Shown piece by piece: positions 31,944-42,516 of a stretch of DNA of 64,000 nucleotides. The DNA is from Salinicola peritrichatus. GTDB lineage: Bacteria > Pseudomonadota > Gammaproteobacteria > Pseudomonadales > Halomonadaceae. Numbering within the stretch: the stretch's first letter is position 1; each line of letters begins with the position of its first letter. The notes beneath the pieces are model-generated. The model ran no database searches. It was not told the DNA's origin and saw only the letters and a program-made list of their open reading frames with translations. The position numbers and the translations under genes were made by a program. Location: contig NZ_PZJU01000010.1 of NCBI RefSeq assembly GCF_003206715.1, positions 1 through 64,000 on the forward strand, written 5' to 3'.

Positions 31944-34028
31944 TCATGCTCCCCCTCCGATCGTCGTCGTGACGCGCAGGTTGCGGTCGTCGGGGATCTC
32001 GGCCTGGGACAGCACCACCAGCGATTTGATCTGGCGCCGCAGGAAGCGCGCCAGCAACGCCCGCAGCGAGTGCTGAACCACCAGCACGGTCGGCTCGTCG
32101 CGGCTCTGTTGGCGTTCGACCGCCGCCGCCGTCTGTTGCATCAGGGTTTCCGCCAGCCCCGGTTCCAGCGCCCCGCCATTGTTGAGCGCCTGGGTCAGGA
32201 CCTGCTCGAGCCGCGGTTCGAGGCCGATCACATGCATCGGCTCGCGTCCCGGGAACCATTGCTGGGTGATCGCCCGGCCCAGGGCCACGCGGACGATCGC
32301 CGTCAGTTCGTTGGCATCGCTCTGCTGCGGGGCGAATTCCGCCAGCACGTCGAGAATCGTGTGCATGTCGCGGATCGGCACGTCCTCGGCCAGCAGGTTC
32401 TGCAGAATTCGCTGTACGGTGGTCAAAGGCAGCAGCTTGGGCACCACGTCCTCGACCAGCGATTTCTGTTTCTCCGCGACCTTGTCCAGCAGTTGCTGCA
32501 CCTCGGCCCGGCCCAGCATGTCGCCGGCGTGTTCATGCAACAGGTGGTTGAGATGGGTGGCGATCACGGTACTCGCATCGACCACCGTGTAGCCATAGAT
32601 TTGCGCCCGCTCGCGCTGGGCGGTCTCGATCCAGTAGGCGGTCAGCCCGAACGCGGGGTCCTGGGTCGGTGTGCCGTCGATCGCGCCGGAGACCTGGCCG
32701 GGATCGATCGCCAGCCATTTGCCGGGAAACGCCTCGGCACGACCGATTTCGACGCCCTTGAGCGTGATCACGTAGGTATTGGGGCCGAGTTCCAGGTTGT
32801 CGCGGATGTGCACCACGGATGGCAGGAAGCCCACGTCCTGGGCGAATTTCTTGCGCACGCTCTTGATGCGGCCAAGCAGCTCGCCCTTCTGACGCTGATC
32901 GACCAGCGGGATGAGCCGATGACCGACCTCGAGGCCCAGCGTATCGACCAGTTGGACGTCGTCCCAACTCGCCTCCGGCGTCTCCTGAACCGCAGGCGGC
33001 GCCTTCGCCTCGACGGCCTGCGCCGCCTGCTGCTGGTCACGCCGCGACATCCACCACCCCAGGGCGCCAAGCACCACCGCGAACAGCAGGAAGACCAGGT
33101 TGGGCATCCCCGGGATCATTCCCAGCAGTGCCATGACACCAGCCGCCAGGAACATCACGCGGGCATTGTTGAACAGCTGGCTCAACAGTTGCTGGCCGAC
33201 GTCCTGATCGGTATTGACGCGGGAAACCGTGACGCCGGCCGCGGTCGAGATCACCAGTGCCGGAATCTGTGCGACCAGGCCGTCGCCCACGGTCAACAGC
33301 GTATAGGTGCGTGCGGCGTCGCTGAACGGCAAGCCGTGCTGGGCAACCCCGATGATCAACCCGCCGATCAGGTTGATCACCATGATCAGTAACCCGGCCA
33401 TGGCATCGCCGCGCACGAACTTGCTGGCACCATCCATCGAGCCGTAGAACTCGGATTCCTGGTTGATCTCGCTGCGACGGGCCCGTGCCTCCTCCTCGCC
33501 GATCAGGCCGGCGTTGAGATCGGCGTCGATCGCCATCTGCTTGCCGGGCATGGAGTCGAGCGTGAAGCGTGCGCCGACCTCGGCGATACGCCCCGCGCCC
33601 TTGGTGATGACCATGAAATTGATGACGACCAGGATGGCGAAGACGACCAAACCGACGGCGAAGTTGCCGCCGATCAGAAATTCCCCGAAGGCTTCGATCA
33701 CCTTGCCCGCCGCGTCGCCGCCCTCGTGCCCATTCATCAGCACCACTCGGGTCGAGGCCACGTTGAGCGACAGGCGCAGCAGCGTGGAGAACAGCAGCAC
33801 CGCCGGGAAAGCCGCGAAGTCGAGCGGCTTCTGGGTGAACATGCTCACCAGCAGCACCATGATCGACAGCGCGATGTTGAAGGTGAAGAACAGATCCAGC
33901 GCGAACGGCGGCAACGGCAGGATCATCATGGTCAGGATCATGATGATCAGCACCGGCCCCGCCAGCACCTTGAATTGCGAGTCGCCCGGCCAGTTACGTC
34001 GGCCGAACCACTGGGTGAGCGCGTTCAT
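31944..34028 (-). CDS. flhA: Flagellar type III export protein FlhA
   Basis: Core inner-membrane component of the flagellar export gate (694 aa). An N-terminal membrane region of about eight hydrophobic segments contains the conserved FHIPEP-type stretch ([31 protein letters not shown] as seen here begins at about residue 150). It is followed by the nonameric cytoplasmic ring domain (about 340-694), including [16 protein letters not shown] and [25 protein letters not shown]. The start overlaps the flhB stop (ATGA). The stop is followed within 6 nt by the copy B hairpin. Confidence 0.95.
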   Translation of the reverse strand: [694 protein letters not shown]

Positions 34029-35197
34029 TCACTCTCCTTGGATGAATCAGTCGTGCCCTCGCCGGCATCGTCGAGCTCGGGCGGGACGGGCAGATCGCGG
34101 GGCGTCGGCGGCATTTCTCCGCCTTCGCTCTCCACCTGCTTGAGCCGGAACGCCCACGCCAGAACTTCGGCGACGGCGGTATACAGATCGGCCGGGATTT
34201 CCTGCTCCAGATCGACGTGGCGATAGAGCGCCCGGGCCAGCGGTGGCGCTTCCAGTCGTGGTATCCGGTGCTCTTCGCCCAGTTCGCGAATGCGCGCGGC
34301 GACGTGATCCGCCCCCTTGGCCACCACTTTCGGGGCCGACATCGAGTCCTGCTGGTAGCTCAGGGCAACCGCGTAGTACGTCGGGTTGGTCACGATCACG
34401 TCCGCTTCGGGTACCTTGCTCATCATGCGTCGGCGTGCCATCGCCTGCTGCTGGGAACGGATGCGCCCCTTCACGTGCGGGTCGCCCTCGGTCTCCTTGT
34501 GCTCCTGGCGAATATCCTCGCGGCTCATGCGAAGTTTCTTGTGATGACTCCAGAGCTGATACGGCACGTCGATCAGAATGACCACGATCATCGAGGTCGC
34601 GATCAGTGCACAGCCCAGTGCGGCCAGCTTCATCGCTGTCGCCAGCGCCTGCTGAATCGGCATGTCCATCAGCCCGAGCAGGGAATCACGTTGCGACCAG
34701 AGATAGATCACGCCGACGCTGCCGACCAGCAGCGACTTGGCGATCGCCTTGGTCAGCTCCGCCAGCGCCTGGGTCGAGAACATGCGTTTCAACCCCTTGA
34801 GTGGGTTGAGCTTGCCGAACTGCGGTTTCAACGACTTCGCCGAGATAAGCCAACCGCCCAGCAGCGTCGGCCCGAGTATCGCGGCAACGGAGAAGAGCAG
34901 AAACAGCGGGAGCAGCGCGACCAGCGTACGCTGGCCGAGCGACCAGATATGGCTGAGCATGCGCGCACTGTCGAACACCAGGCCGCGATCGAACAGAAAG
35001 GCCTGCTCCATGACCAGACCCAACTCGTCATAGAGGTTATTGCCCATGACCCAAAGGCCGAAGACACCACTGATCAGCAGCAGGAACGTCGCCAGTTCGC
35101 GCGAGCGCGCGACCTGCCCCTCCTCGCGCGCCTTTTCGATACGCCTCGGAGTCGCCGGTTCGGTCTTTTCCTGATCACTGTCGTTCTGTTCGGCCAA
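34025..35197 (-). CDS. flhB: Flagellar export switch protein FlhB
   Basis: Export-gate protein that sets substrate specificity (390 aa). Four hydrophobic segments lie within residues 30-215, followed by a cytoplasmic autocleaving domain. The cleavage motif, normally NPTH, is NPTY here (VIVTNPTYYAVALSYQ, about residue 268). The scissile Asn-Pro is kept and the His is Tyr. The downstream MSAPKVVAKGADHVAARIRELGEEHRIP and PPLARALYRHVDLEQEIPADLY are typical. First gene of flhBA(E). A strong hairpin (35272-35303) separates it from cheZ. Confidence 0.94.
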   Translation of the reverse strand: MAEQNDSDQEKTEPATPRRIEKAREEGQVARSRELATFLLLISGVFGLWVMGNNLYDELGLVMEQAFLFDRGLVFDSARMLSHIWSLGQRTLVALLPLFLLFSVAAILGPTLLGGWLISAKSLKPQFGKLNPLKGLKRMFSTQALAELTKAIAKSLLVGSVGVIYLWSQRDSLLGLMDMPIQQALATAMKLAALGCALIATSMIVVILIDVPYQLWSHHKKLRMSREDIRQEHKETEGDPHVKGRIRSQQQAMARRRMMSKVPEADVIVTNPTYYAVALSYQQDSMSAPKVVAKGADHVAARIRELGEEHRIPRLEAPPLARALYRHVDLEQEIPADLYTAVAEVLAWAFRLKQVESEGGEMPPTPRDLPVPPELDDAGEGTTDSSKESE

Positions 35198-35271
35198 GCG
35201 CGCACTCCGCCACGGTCGGGGACATCATCGTGTGGACGACATTTTGCGCGGGAGGAGGATCGGTCAAACGC

Positions 35272-35303
35272 GGAAATAGCAGGCACTTAGTCCTGCTATT
35301 TCC
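35272..35303 (-). terminator. Strong hairpin between cheZ and flhB
   Basis: Perfect 12-bp stem GGAAATAGCAGG (35272-35283) and CCTGCTATTTCC (35292-35303) with an 8-nt loop, in the 169-nt spacer. On the minus strand it is followed by GCGTTTG rather than a T run, so it could be a weak terminator, attenuator or mRNA-end protector between the che and flhBA units. Confidence 0.55.
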
Positions 35304-35366
35304 GGAGGTGGCTACGGTATTGCCCGAAAACCGGATCGCCGGGCACCGACAGAGCGATACCGGGGT

Positions 35367-36026
35367 TCAGAAGCCGAGGCTGTCGAGCAGATCATCGACC
35401 TGATCCTGATTGCTCACCACATCGGCCGCGTTGGGATTGACCTGCGGGCCGTTGAGCAGCGAACCGGAATTGGGGCCGGAAGGCTCGCGACGTTCGACCC
35501 CATCCGGCGCATTGTCGATCAGCACCTGCAATAGCTGCTGCTCGATCTCGCGGATCACGTCCATCATCTTCTTGATGACTTGGCCCGTCAGATCCTGAAA
35601 GTCCTGCGCCATCATGATTTCGAGCAACTGCGCATTGGTCGCGCCGGTCTGCTGCGGCACCGTCTGCAGAAAGGACCGGGTATCCGTGACCAGCGCCTTG
35701 GCATCGTCGAGCTCCTGGGGCGCGGCGAACCACTCTCCCCAGCGCTTGTCCAGCGCCTTGGCATCGCTCTCCAGCGCATTCTGAATCGGCTGGGCCTGAT
35801 CGATCGCGTTGAGCGCACGCTCGGCGGCCTGCTCGGTCATCGAAGCCACGTAGCTGAGACGGTCGCGGGCATCGGGAATCGCCTGAGCCGCCTTTTCCAC
35901 TTCCTTATCGAGCCCAAGCTCCCGCATGTTCTCGCGTAGCATGCGGGTAAGATGGCCAATGCGGCGAATGAGATCGTCGGGAGCCACGTTGTCCGCCATA
36001 CCGGCTTGAGGGTTGGCACCGCTCAT
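35367..36026 (-). CDS. cheZ: Chemotaxis phosphatase CheZ
   Basis: Dephosphorylates CheY-P (219 aa). The central helical segment carries the catalytic signature [19 protein letters not shown] (about residues 134-153), with Asp and Gln of the D-F-Q-D-L-T-G-Q motif. The C-terminal tail [15 protein letters not shown] is the CheY-docking peptide. It starts 20 nt after cheY and so is co-transcribed with it. Confidence 0.95.
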   Translation of the reverse strand: MSGANPQAGMADNVAPDDLIRRIGHLTRMLRENMRELGLDKEVEKAAQAIPDARDRLSYVASMTEQAAERALNAIDQAQPIQNALESDAKALDKRWGEWFAAPQELDDAKALVTDTRSFLQTVPQQTGATNAQLLEIMMAQDFQDLTGQVIKKMMDVIREIEQQLLQVLIDNAPDGVERREPSGPNSGSLLNGPQVNPNAADVVSNQDQVDDLLDSLGF

Positions 36027-36045
36027 GATCTACCCTCCGAAGGCT

Positions 36046-36435
36046 TTATTTGCCCAGTTTTTCGAAAATTTTGTTGAGTTTTTCTTCGAGGGTGGCGGCC
36101 GTGAACGGTTTGACGACGTACCCGTTGGCGCCAGCCTGCGCCGCCGCGATGATGTTTTCCTTCTTCGCCTCGGCGGTCACCATCAGCACCGGCAATGAAG
36201 ACAGCGCGGGGTCCTGGCGGATCTCCTTGAGCATCTCCAGGCCGTCGAGATTGGGCATGTTCCAGTCCGAGACCACGAATTCGAAGCCACCGCCACGCAG
36301 TTTGGTCAGCGCTTCCTGACCATCTTCGGCCTCCTCGACGTTCTCGAACCCCAGTTCCTTGAGCAGGCTGCGCACGATCCGACGCATGGTCGGAAAATCG
36401 TCCACTACCAGAATGCTCATGTTCTTGTCTGACAT
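36046..36435 (-). CDS. cheY: Chemotaxis response regulator CheY
   Basis: Single receiver domain (129 aa) that binds the flagellar switch when phosphorylated. Starting at the ATG at 36435 (GAGGA 6 nt upstream) gives Asp12, Asp13, Asp57 (VSDWNMPN) and the Thr and Lys of [11 protein letters not shown] and [18 protein letters not shown], in E. coli CheY numbering. An upstream in-frame ATG (36456) would add 7 residues. A near-consensus sigma-28 promoter lies 47 nt upstream, overlapping the cheB stop, and a C9 tract sits at the start of the transcript. Confidence 0.95.
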   Translation of the reverse strand: MSDKNMSILVVDDFPTMRRIVRSLLKELGFENVEEAEDGQEALTKLRGGGFEFVVSDWNMPNLDGLEMLKEIRQDPALSSLPVLMVTAEAKKENIIAAAQAGANGYVVKPFTAATLEEKLNKIFEKLGK

Positions 36436-36481
36436 CGTCAATCCTCGTCGATTCAATATCCGGGGGGGGGCGATGCCGAGG

Positions 36482-36508
36482 TTATCGGCAGCCCACCCGC
36501 AAGCTTTA
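36482..36508 (-). promoter_or_regulatory. Sigma-28 promoter of cheYZ
   Basis: On the minus strand TAAAGCTT (36508-36501), an 11-nt spacer, GCCGATAA (36489-36482), one mismatch from the full consensus. It overlaps the cheB TAA. The initiation zone is followed by nine C residues (36470-36462). Confidence 0.85.
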
Positions 36509-37573
36509 TACCCGCTGCGCGCGTCCCACGGCGTGCATCTGCAGCATCAGGTGCTGGGCGATATCCTGAAGCGCCACCACCTCGACAGCGCCGCCCAGGG
36601 CGATGGCTTCCTTGGGCATGCCGAACACCACGCAGCTGTCCTCGTTCTGGGCCACCGTATGCGAGCCGGCCTGACGCATCTTCAACAGCCCCGCCGCGCC
36701 ATCCTTGCCCATCCCGGTGAGAATCACGCCTAGCGCGTTGCGCCCGGCGCAACTGGCGGCGGAGTCGAACAGCACGTCGACCGACGGCCGGTGGCGATTC
36801 ACCGGCGGTCCATCGTCGAGCGCGATGACGTAGTTGGCACCGGATCGGGTCAGACGCATGTGCCAGTCTCCCGGCGCGATGTAGACGTGCCCCGGCAGCA
36901 CCCGCTCGCCGGCCTCGGCTTCCTTGACGGTCACCCGGCAGAGCTTGTTGAGGCGTTCGGCGAAGGAGCGCGTGAAACCGCCCGGCATATGCTGGGTAAT
37001 CAATACCGCCGGGCTGTTGGCGGGCAGTGGCTCGATCACCTGGCGTATGGCTTCGGTGCCGCCGGTCGAGGCACCGATGATGATCAGCTTTTCGCTCGAC
37101 AATATCGGCGCCTTGAGTGCCTCGCGGGGCGCTGCCGGCTCCGCCATACGCCCCTGACGATGAGGCCGGGCCTGGGCCGCGGCACGGATCTTGTCGGCGA
37201 TCGTGTCGGCGTACTCGAACATGCCCTCGCGGATGCCCACCTCGGGTTTGGCGACGAAATCCACCGCTCCCAGTTCGAGCGCCCGCAACGTGATCTCGGA
37301 CCCGCGCCGGGTCAGCGACGAGACCATCAATACCGGCATTGGCCGCAGTCGCATCAGGCGCTCGAGAAAATCGAGGCCATCCATCCGCGGCATTTCGACG
37401 TCCAACGTGAGCACGTCGGGATTGTGGCGCTTGATCAGGTCTCGCGCCACCAGGGGGTCCGGTGCCGTGGCGACCACGGTCATGTCCGGTTGCGCGTCGA
37501 TGATCTTGGTCATCAGGTCGCGAATGAGTGCCGAGTCATCGACACAGAGCACCTTGATCTTGGGTTTCATCAT
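36506..37573 (-). CDS. cheB: Chemotaxis methylesterase/deamidase CheB
   Basis: Receptor-adaptation enzyme (355 aa). The N-terminal receiver domain has phospho-acceptor Asp58 ([19 protein letters not shown]). A linker (about 130-165) is followed by the C-terminal CheB esterase domain with the catalytic Ser in [16 protein letters not shown], His in [18 protein letters not shown], and Asp in [21 protein letters not shown]. It starts 8 nt after cheR. The last codon overlaps the -35 of the cheY promoter. Confidence 0.95.
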   Translation of the reverse strand: MMKPKIKVLCVDDSALIRDLMTKIIDAQPDMTVVATAPDPLVARDLIKRHNPDVLTLDVEMPRMDGLDFLERLMRLRPMPVLMVSSLTRRGSEITLRALELGAVDFVAKPEVGIREGMFEYADTIADKIRAAAQARPHRQGRMAEPAAPREALKAPILSSEKLIIIGASTGGTEAIRQVIEPLPANSPAVLITQHMPGGFTRSFAERLNKLCRVTVKEAEAGERVLPGHVYIAPGDWHMRLTRSGANYVIALDDGPPVNRHRPSVDVLFDSAASCAGRNALGVILTGMGKDGAAGLLKMRQAGSHTVAQNEDSCVVFGMPKEAIALGGAVEVVALQDIAQHLMLQMHAVGRAQRV

Positions 37574-37580
37574 CTATCCT

Positions 37581-38468
37581 TCAGCGCGAGTGGCCCGGCA
37601 TCGCACGAGACGATGATGACGCCAATGCGTAGACGGTCTGCCCCCGCAAGCGGAAGGTCTGGTTCAGGAACGAGAAATTCTCAGAGTGTCCCGCGAACAG
37701 CAATCCGTCCGGTTTCAGCTGGGAAGCAAAGCGGCGCAGAATTTCGGTCTGCGTTTCTTTGTCGAAATAGATCATGACGTTGCGGCAAAAGATAATGTCG
37801 AAGGGGCCATTGAGAGCCCAACTTCTGCTCACCAGGTTGAGCGGGCGGAAGTCGATCATCGCCGCGATTTCCGGGCGTATCCGCGCAAAGCCGGAGCGCG
37901 CGCCACTGCCGCGCAGGAAGAAGCGGCGGCGGCGTTCCTCGCTCAGCTTGGCGACACTATCCATCGTATAAATACCCTGGCGCGCCTTGGCCAACGCCTC
38001 GGTGTCGATGTCGGTGGCGACGATCCGCACCTGCGAAGCCGCGGCGCCCAACGTCTCGTGCACGGTCATGGCCAGGGAGTAGGGCTCCTCGCCGGTGGAT
38101 GCTCCGGCACACCAGATCCTGATCCCCGGACCGCGCTGGCGGATCTCCTCGGCCAGCACTGGAAAGTGATGCGCCTCACGGAAGAACGCGGTCAGGTTGG
38201 TCGTCAATGCATTGGTGAACGCCTCCCACTCCTGCGAATCGGGCGTGGCGTCCAGATGCGCCAGGTAGTCGCTGAACCGGTTCATGCCAAGCAATCTCAA
38301 ACGCTTGGCCAGCCGGCTGTAGACCATTTCACGCTTGTTGTCGGCCATCACGATGCCCGCGCGCCGGTAGATCAACTCACGCACGCGTTCGAAATCGCGT
38401 GGCGTGAAGTCGAGGTCTCGAGCGAAACGCGCGGCGTTATCGTGCGGCTCCCCAGAGTCTGCGAACAT
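37581..38468 (-). CDS. cheR: Chemotaxis methyltransferase CheR
   Basis: SAM-dependent methylation of receptor glutamates (about 295 aa). The N-terminal helical domain (DFERVRELIYRRAGIVMADNKREMVYSRLAKRL) is followed by the Rossmann domain with IRIWCAGASTGEEPYSLAM (about residue 125) and FDIIFCRNVMIYFD (about 230), both hallmark CheR. The ATG at 38468 has GAGG 6 nt upstream and is preferred over the ATG at 38498, which would overlap the receptor gene. The preceding gene is a receptor ending in a CheR-docking-like sequence. Confidence 0.93.
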   Translation of the reverse strand: MFADSGEPHDNAARFARDLDFTPRDFERVRELIYRRAGIVMADNKREMVYSRLAKRLRLLGMNRFSDYLAHLDATPDSQEWEAFTNALTTNLTAFFREAHHFPVLAEEIRQRGPGIRIWCAGASTGEEPYSLAMTVHETLGAAASQVRIVATDIDTEALAKARQGIYTMDSVAKLSEERRRRFFLRGSGARSGFARIRPEIAAMIDFRPLNLVSRSWALNGPFDIIFCRNVMIYFDKETQTEILRRFASQLKPDGLLFAGHSENFSFLNQTFRLRGQTVYALASSSSRAMPGHSR

Positions 38469-38482
38469 GACACCCTCGGGTT

Positions 38483-40642
38483 TCAAAACGCTTCCCACTC
38501 CTCGTTATCGTCCGTCACCGGCTGGCGCGCGCCGTTCGCCGACAGCAGCGGCTTGGGTGCGGGTGGCCTACGGTTTTCCTGGCTTATGGATGGTGTCTCG
38601 ACAGCCACGACACGCTCTTCGCCGCTACCAGCCAACCGAAAGACGGCAATCGAGCTAGCCAGCTGTTCCACGCTGGCGCGCAGTTCTGCGGCGGAGGAAG
38701 CCGTCGCCTGCACGCGTTCGGCGTTCTGCTGGGTCACTTCGTCCATCTGGGCAACGGCCTGGCTGATCTGCTCGATACCGCTGGTCTGCTCCTCGGAAGC
38801 GGCGGAGATCTCGCTGATGATGTCGTTGACGCGCGTCACGGCGTTGACGACTTCTTCGATCGAGCCTTCCGCCTGGCGCACCAGATCGGCGCCGTGCCCG
38901 ACTTCCTGGGTCGAGCTGTCGATCAGATCGCGGATCTCCTTCGCTGCCTGGGCGCTGCGGCTGGCCAGGTTGCGCACCTCGCCGGCCACCACGGCAAAAC
39001 CGCGCCCCTGTTCCCCGGCTCGTGCCGCCTCGACGGAGGCATTCAGCGCCAGAATATTGGTCTGGAAGGCGATGGAATCGATCACACCGACGATATCGGC
39101 GACCTTGCGTGAGCTGTCGGTGATTCGACCCATGGTATCGACGACCTGGCCCATGATGGTGCCACTGCGTCTGACGGTATCGGTGGCGCCGTCCGCCAAC
39201 TGACTGGCCTGGCGCGCATTGTCGGCATTCTGCTTCACCGTGGCGGTCATCTGCTCCATGCTGGTGGCGGTCTCGGCCAGCGATGCCGCCTGCTGCTCTG
39301 TACGTGATGACAAATCCTCGTTACCGCTGGCGATATCGTGAGTGGCCGGTTTGACCACAGCCACGTTGGCGTTGACATCACCAACGATGGTGCCAAGGCT
39401 CTGACGCATGCGGTTGAGGGCGCCGATCAGGCGTCCTACTTCATCGTTACGCCGCTGAGTCAGCTGGGCGCCCAGGTTTCCAGCGGCGATCTGCAAGGCG
39501 AAGTCGAGCGCTTCGCGAACCGGCTTCAGCGTCGAACGAATCGTGGTCAGGCCGAGCAACAGCAGCAGGATCGCGCCGACGGCCAGCAATCCGATCAGTA
39601 CCATCATCGTGGTCCGCTGTGCGGCGTAGGCATTCTCCGCCATGACGGCACCGCTTTGACGTTTTTCCTCGACCAGCGCGTTGAGATCGGCGCTGACCTT
39701 GTCGCTGTCGGCCTGCAGAACATCGTTATAGGCAACGTAGGACTGGTAGAAATCCCCGCCATTGAGCGCATCCATCACCGCCTTGAGGCCTTCCTCACGA
39801 TAACGCTCCAGATCGGCGGCGAAGGCTTCGGCAGCCAGCGTCTGGTTGACCGCGCGGTCCTGGTAGTAGCTGTCCCAGGTGGATTGGAGATTGGCCAGCA
39901 GCGCCTCGACCTGGTCATTGACCGGGGCAAGATCGGTCGCCATCGGGTTGCTCACCGGCTTGTCGACCAGCCCGCGCCCCTTCGACATTAGTTGGTCGAT
40001 CTTCTGCAGGCGGGCCAGGTCTTCCATGCCATTCGTGGTCAGTTGTTCCAGACGATCGCCGTCGGCTTGCAACGCGAACAGCGAAACGCCGCCACTGACA
40101 CCCAACACCAGCAGCGCCAGCACCATCATCGAGATCAGGCGGCCTTTCAGCGAGCGCAGGCTCAGGCGCCTGGCGCCGGCGACGATGCCACGAGGCTTCA
40201 GCTGGCCGTGATCCAGTCTCACGCCGCGCTTGCGTCCGGCAAGCAGGCGTGGATAGTAGGTTTCGGCAAGCTTGCGCTCCTGCGCGGACGGCTTGACCCG
40301 CACGGAGGTGAAACCGGCAACCTCGCCGTTCTCGAGGATTGGCGTCACGGTGGACTGCACCCAGTAGTAACGCCCGTCCTTGCGGCGATTCTTGATCGTA
40401 CCCGACCAGTTCTTGCCCTTCTGCAGCGTCTGCCAAAGATCGGCGAAGGCCGCCGGCGGCATGTCGGGATGGCGCACGATGTTATGAGGCGCCCCGATCA
40501 GCTCTTCCTGGGTAAAGCCACTGACTCTGACGAAGGCCGGGTTGGCATAGGTGATATTGCCTTTGAGATCGGTTCGCGAGATGAGGTAGTCCTCATCCGT
40601 CAGCGCGAACTCCTGGTCGATTACCGGCTGATTGTTGCGCAT
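38483..40642 (-). CDS. PAS-containing methyl-accepting chemotaxis protein
   Basis: Chemoreceptor of 719 residues. It has an N-terminal cytoplasmic PAS domain (about 10-120, Aer-like: [52 protein letters not shown]) and a first membrane segment (about 170-190). A roughly 150-residue periplasmic four-helix-type domain, a second membrane segment (about 345-365), HAMP, and the signalling tip ([40 protein letters not shown]) follow. Unlike E. coli Aer it has a large periplasmic module, so it may sense both inside and outside. The C-terminus EEWEAF resembles the CheR tether NWETF. GGGGAG precedes the ATG at 40642. Confidence 0.9.
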   Translation of the reverse strand: MRNNQPVIDQEFALTDEDYLISRTDLKGNITYANPAFVRVSGFTQEELIGAPHNIVRHPDMPPAAFADLWQTLQKGKNWSGTIKNRRKDGRYYWVQSTVTPILENGEVAGFTSVRVKPSAQERKLAETYYPRLLAGRKRGVRLDHGQLKPRGIVAGARRLSLRSLKGRLISMMVLALLVLGVSGGVSLFALQADGDRLEQLTTNGMEDLARLQKIDQLMSKGRGLVDKPVSNPMATDLAPVNDQVEALLANLQSTWDSYYQDRAVNQTLAAEAFAADLERYREEGLKAVMDALNGGDFYQSYVAYNDVLQADSDKVSADLNALVEEKRQSGAVMAENAYAAQRTTMMVLIGLLAVGAILLLLLGLTTIRSTLKPVREALDFALQIAAGNLGAQLTQRRNDEVGRLIGALNRMRQSLGTIVGDVNANVAVVKPATHDIASGNEDLSSRTEQQAASLAETATSMEQMTATVKQNADNARQASQLADGATDTVRRSGTIMGQVVDTMGRITDSSRKVADIVGVIDSIAFQTNILALNASVEAARAGEQGRGFAVVAGEVRNLASRSAQAAKEIRDLIDSSTQEVGHGADLVRQAEGSIEEVVNAVTRVNDIISEISAASEEQTSGIEQISQAVAQMDEVTQQNAERVQATASSAAELRASVEQLASSIAVFRLAGSGEERVVAVETPSISQENRRPPAPKPLLSANGARQPVTDDNEEWEAF

Positions 40643-40712
40643 CGCTGCTCCCCTGTTGTTATGCATTTCCGCGGCTGGTCGTGGCCGTTGTCCGGCCCTT
40701 CGGTATGACTAG

Positions 40713-40739
40713 CTATCGGCCGACTCGCCACAGACTTGA
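40713..40739 (-). promoter_or_regulatory. Sigma-28 promoter of the PAS receptor
   Basis: On the minus strand TCAAGTCT (40739-40732), an 11-nt spacer, GCCGATAG (40720-40713). It sits in the gap after the upstream receptor gene, so the PAS receptor and cheR-cheB have their own late promoter. Confidence 0.7.
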
Positions 40740-40757
40740 GCACGCCATTGGCAGGAT

Positions 40758-42389
40758 TCACGCCGTCGCGCCGTCGAGCTGCGCGTCGGCCTGGGAGGAG
40801 AGCTGCCAATGGCCGAAAGGCGAGGCATCGCGGCTGTCACTCGGCGCCACCTGATAGCGCTCGAGAGCCGCTTCGAGATGCTTGGCCTGGCTCACCAACG
40901 ATTGCGAGGCATTGGCGGTCTGTTGTACCAGCGCCGCGTTCTGGCTGGTGACCTGGTCGAGCTCGGTGATCGCCTGATTGACCTGCTCGATACCGCTGCG
41001 CTGTTCACGGGAGGCGTTGGCGATCTCCTCCATGAGGCCGCTGACACTCGTGACCGAAGACACGATCTCTTCCATCGCCTTGCCGACGCGACCGATCAGC
41101 GCCGCCCCGCTGTCGACCTGTTCTCCGGAGCTGCCGATCAGGGCACGAATGTCACGCGAAGCCTCGGCACTGCGGCTCGCCAGGTTGCGGACTTCCTCGG
41201 CGACCACGGCGAAGCCTCGACCGGCCGAGCCGGCGCGTGCTGCTTCCACGGAGGCGTTCAGGGCGAGAATATTGGTCTGAAAGGCGATGTTGTCGATCAT
41301 GTCCACGATCTCGGCCATCTGCCGTGAGCTCTCCTGAATGCGCGCCATGGTCGACTCGACGTCGCGCATCATCTCCCCACCCTCTTGCGCCCGTTGGCGA
41401 GTCTGGGTCGCGGCCTGTGTCGCGGCTTCCGCATTGTCGGCATTGTGGCGAACGGTCTGGGTCAATTGCTCCATGCTCGAGGCCGTCTCGACGATCGCCG
41501 ACGACTGCTGATCGGTCCGCACCGCCAGATCCTGGTTGCCGCTGGCGATCTGCCCCGCCCCGACGTTGACCCATTCGGCACTGGCACGGATATCGCCAAA
41601 CGTCTCGGAAAGCCGCTGGCGCATGCCTTCGATGGCAAACAGAAGACTGCTGTCGTCCCCGGCCTTGAGGCTCAGCGCCCGGGTGAAATCCCCTTCGGCG
41701 ATACGCTGAATGCTCTCGCGGGCGTGGCCGGGGTCGCCGCCGAGACGGCCGAGCACGTTGCGGATCACCCAGGCGACGATCAGCGACAGGGTGGCACCGA
41801 TGGCAACGATCAATACCAGGTAGGTCAGTAGACGAGACAACAGCGCGGCGTCGATATCATCGACGTAGACACCCGTTGCCAGCGTCCAGTCCCATTCCGG
41901 CACATTCATCGCATAGCCGATCTTGGCGTAGAGTTTTTCCCCTTCGCCCCGACGCGAGACGTAGCGCAAGAGTCCGCCATCCGGTTGCGTGGCAAGGGCC
42001 GACATCTCCCGGTAGACGTATGTACCTTTCGGGTCCTGATAGTCGCGCATGCTATCGCCCGGTGGGCGGCGTGGGTGATACACGATCGCCTGGTTGGAAT
42101 CGAAGGCGAACAGATAGCCATCGCTACCGAAGCTCAAATGGGAGAGGTCGTGCAATGCCCGCTGCTTGGCTTCCGCCTCGGTCAACTCGCCACTCTGCGC
42201 CCGCTCGACGTAGGACTCGACCAGCTGGTGGGCGCTGCCGATGAAGTACTCGAGGCTCTGAATGCGCTGGTCGAACATCGAAGTACGCATCGAATAGAGC
42301 GACCAGCCGGCAACCAGTACCAGCCCCACCCACATCAGCACCAAGATCGTCCATAGCTTGCGTCGCATCGTCCATTCACGAAAATTCAT
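40758..42389 (-). CDS. Methyl-accepting chemotaxis protein with single Cache domain
   Basis: Chemoreceptor of 543 residues. A first membrane segment (about 11-32) is followed by a periplasmic single Cache (sCache_2) domain (about 35-190; [36 protein letters not shown]), a second membrane segment (about 195-215) and HAMP. The signalling domain carries [40 protein letters not shown]. It has no C-terminal CheR tether. Small carboxylates are common ligands for this Cache type, but the ligand is not known here. The start at 42389 is chosen by the length of the N-terminal tail before the membrane segment. The frame is open to 42470. Confidence 0.92.
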   Translation of the reverse strand: MNFREWTMRRKLWTILVLMWVGLVLVAGWSLYSMRTSMFDQRIQSLEYFIGSAHQLVESYVERAQSGELTEAEAKQRALHDLSHLSFGSDGYLFAFDSNQAIVYHPRRPPGDSMRDYQDPKGTYVYREMSALATQPDGGLLRYVSRRGEGEKLYAKIGYAMNVPEWDWTLATGVYVDDIDAALLSRLLTYLVLIVAIGATLSLIVAWVIRNVLGRLGGDPGHARESIQRIAEGDFTRALSLKAGDDSSLLFAIEGMRQRLSETFGDIRASAEWVNVGAGQIASGNQDLAVRTDQQSSAIVETASSMEQLTQTVRHNADNAEAATQAATQTRQRAQEGGEMMRDVESTMARIQESSRQMAEIVDMIDNIAFQTNILALNASVEAARAGSAGRGFAVVAEEVRNLASRSAEASRDIRALIGSSGEQVDSGAALIGRVGKAMEEIVSSVTSVSGLMEEIANASREQRSGIEQVNQAITELDQVTSQNAALVQQTANASQSLVSQAKHLEAALERYQVAPSDSRDASPFGHWQLSSQADAQLDGATA

Positions 42390-42489
42390 TGTCTGCCCAC
42401 CAGTGTTGTGCCATCGATTACTACGCTTCTCGAATCCAGGCTTGGCTGGAAGTCGAAGCGCTAACGCCATTCGTTACGTGATGCTCGGT

Positions 42490-42516
42490 TTATCGGCAAA
42501 GAAAGCGTTATCTGAA
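42490..42516 (-). promoter_or_regulatory. Sigma-28 promoter of the Cache receptor
   Basis: On the minus strand TTCAGATA (42516-42509), an 11-nt spacer, GCCGATAA (42497-42490). The -10 is perfect and the -35 resembles that of flaG. It lies just downstream of the cheW terminator. Confidence 0.7.

Noticed and set aside
31890-33392. 500-codon plus-strand ORF opposite flhA
   Set aside because: Antisense shadow of flhA, low-complexity and without recognisable motifs.
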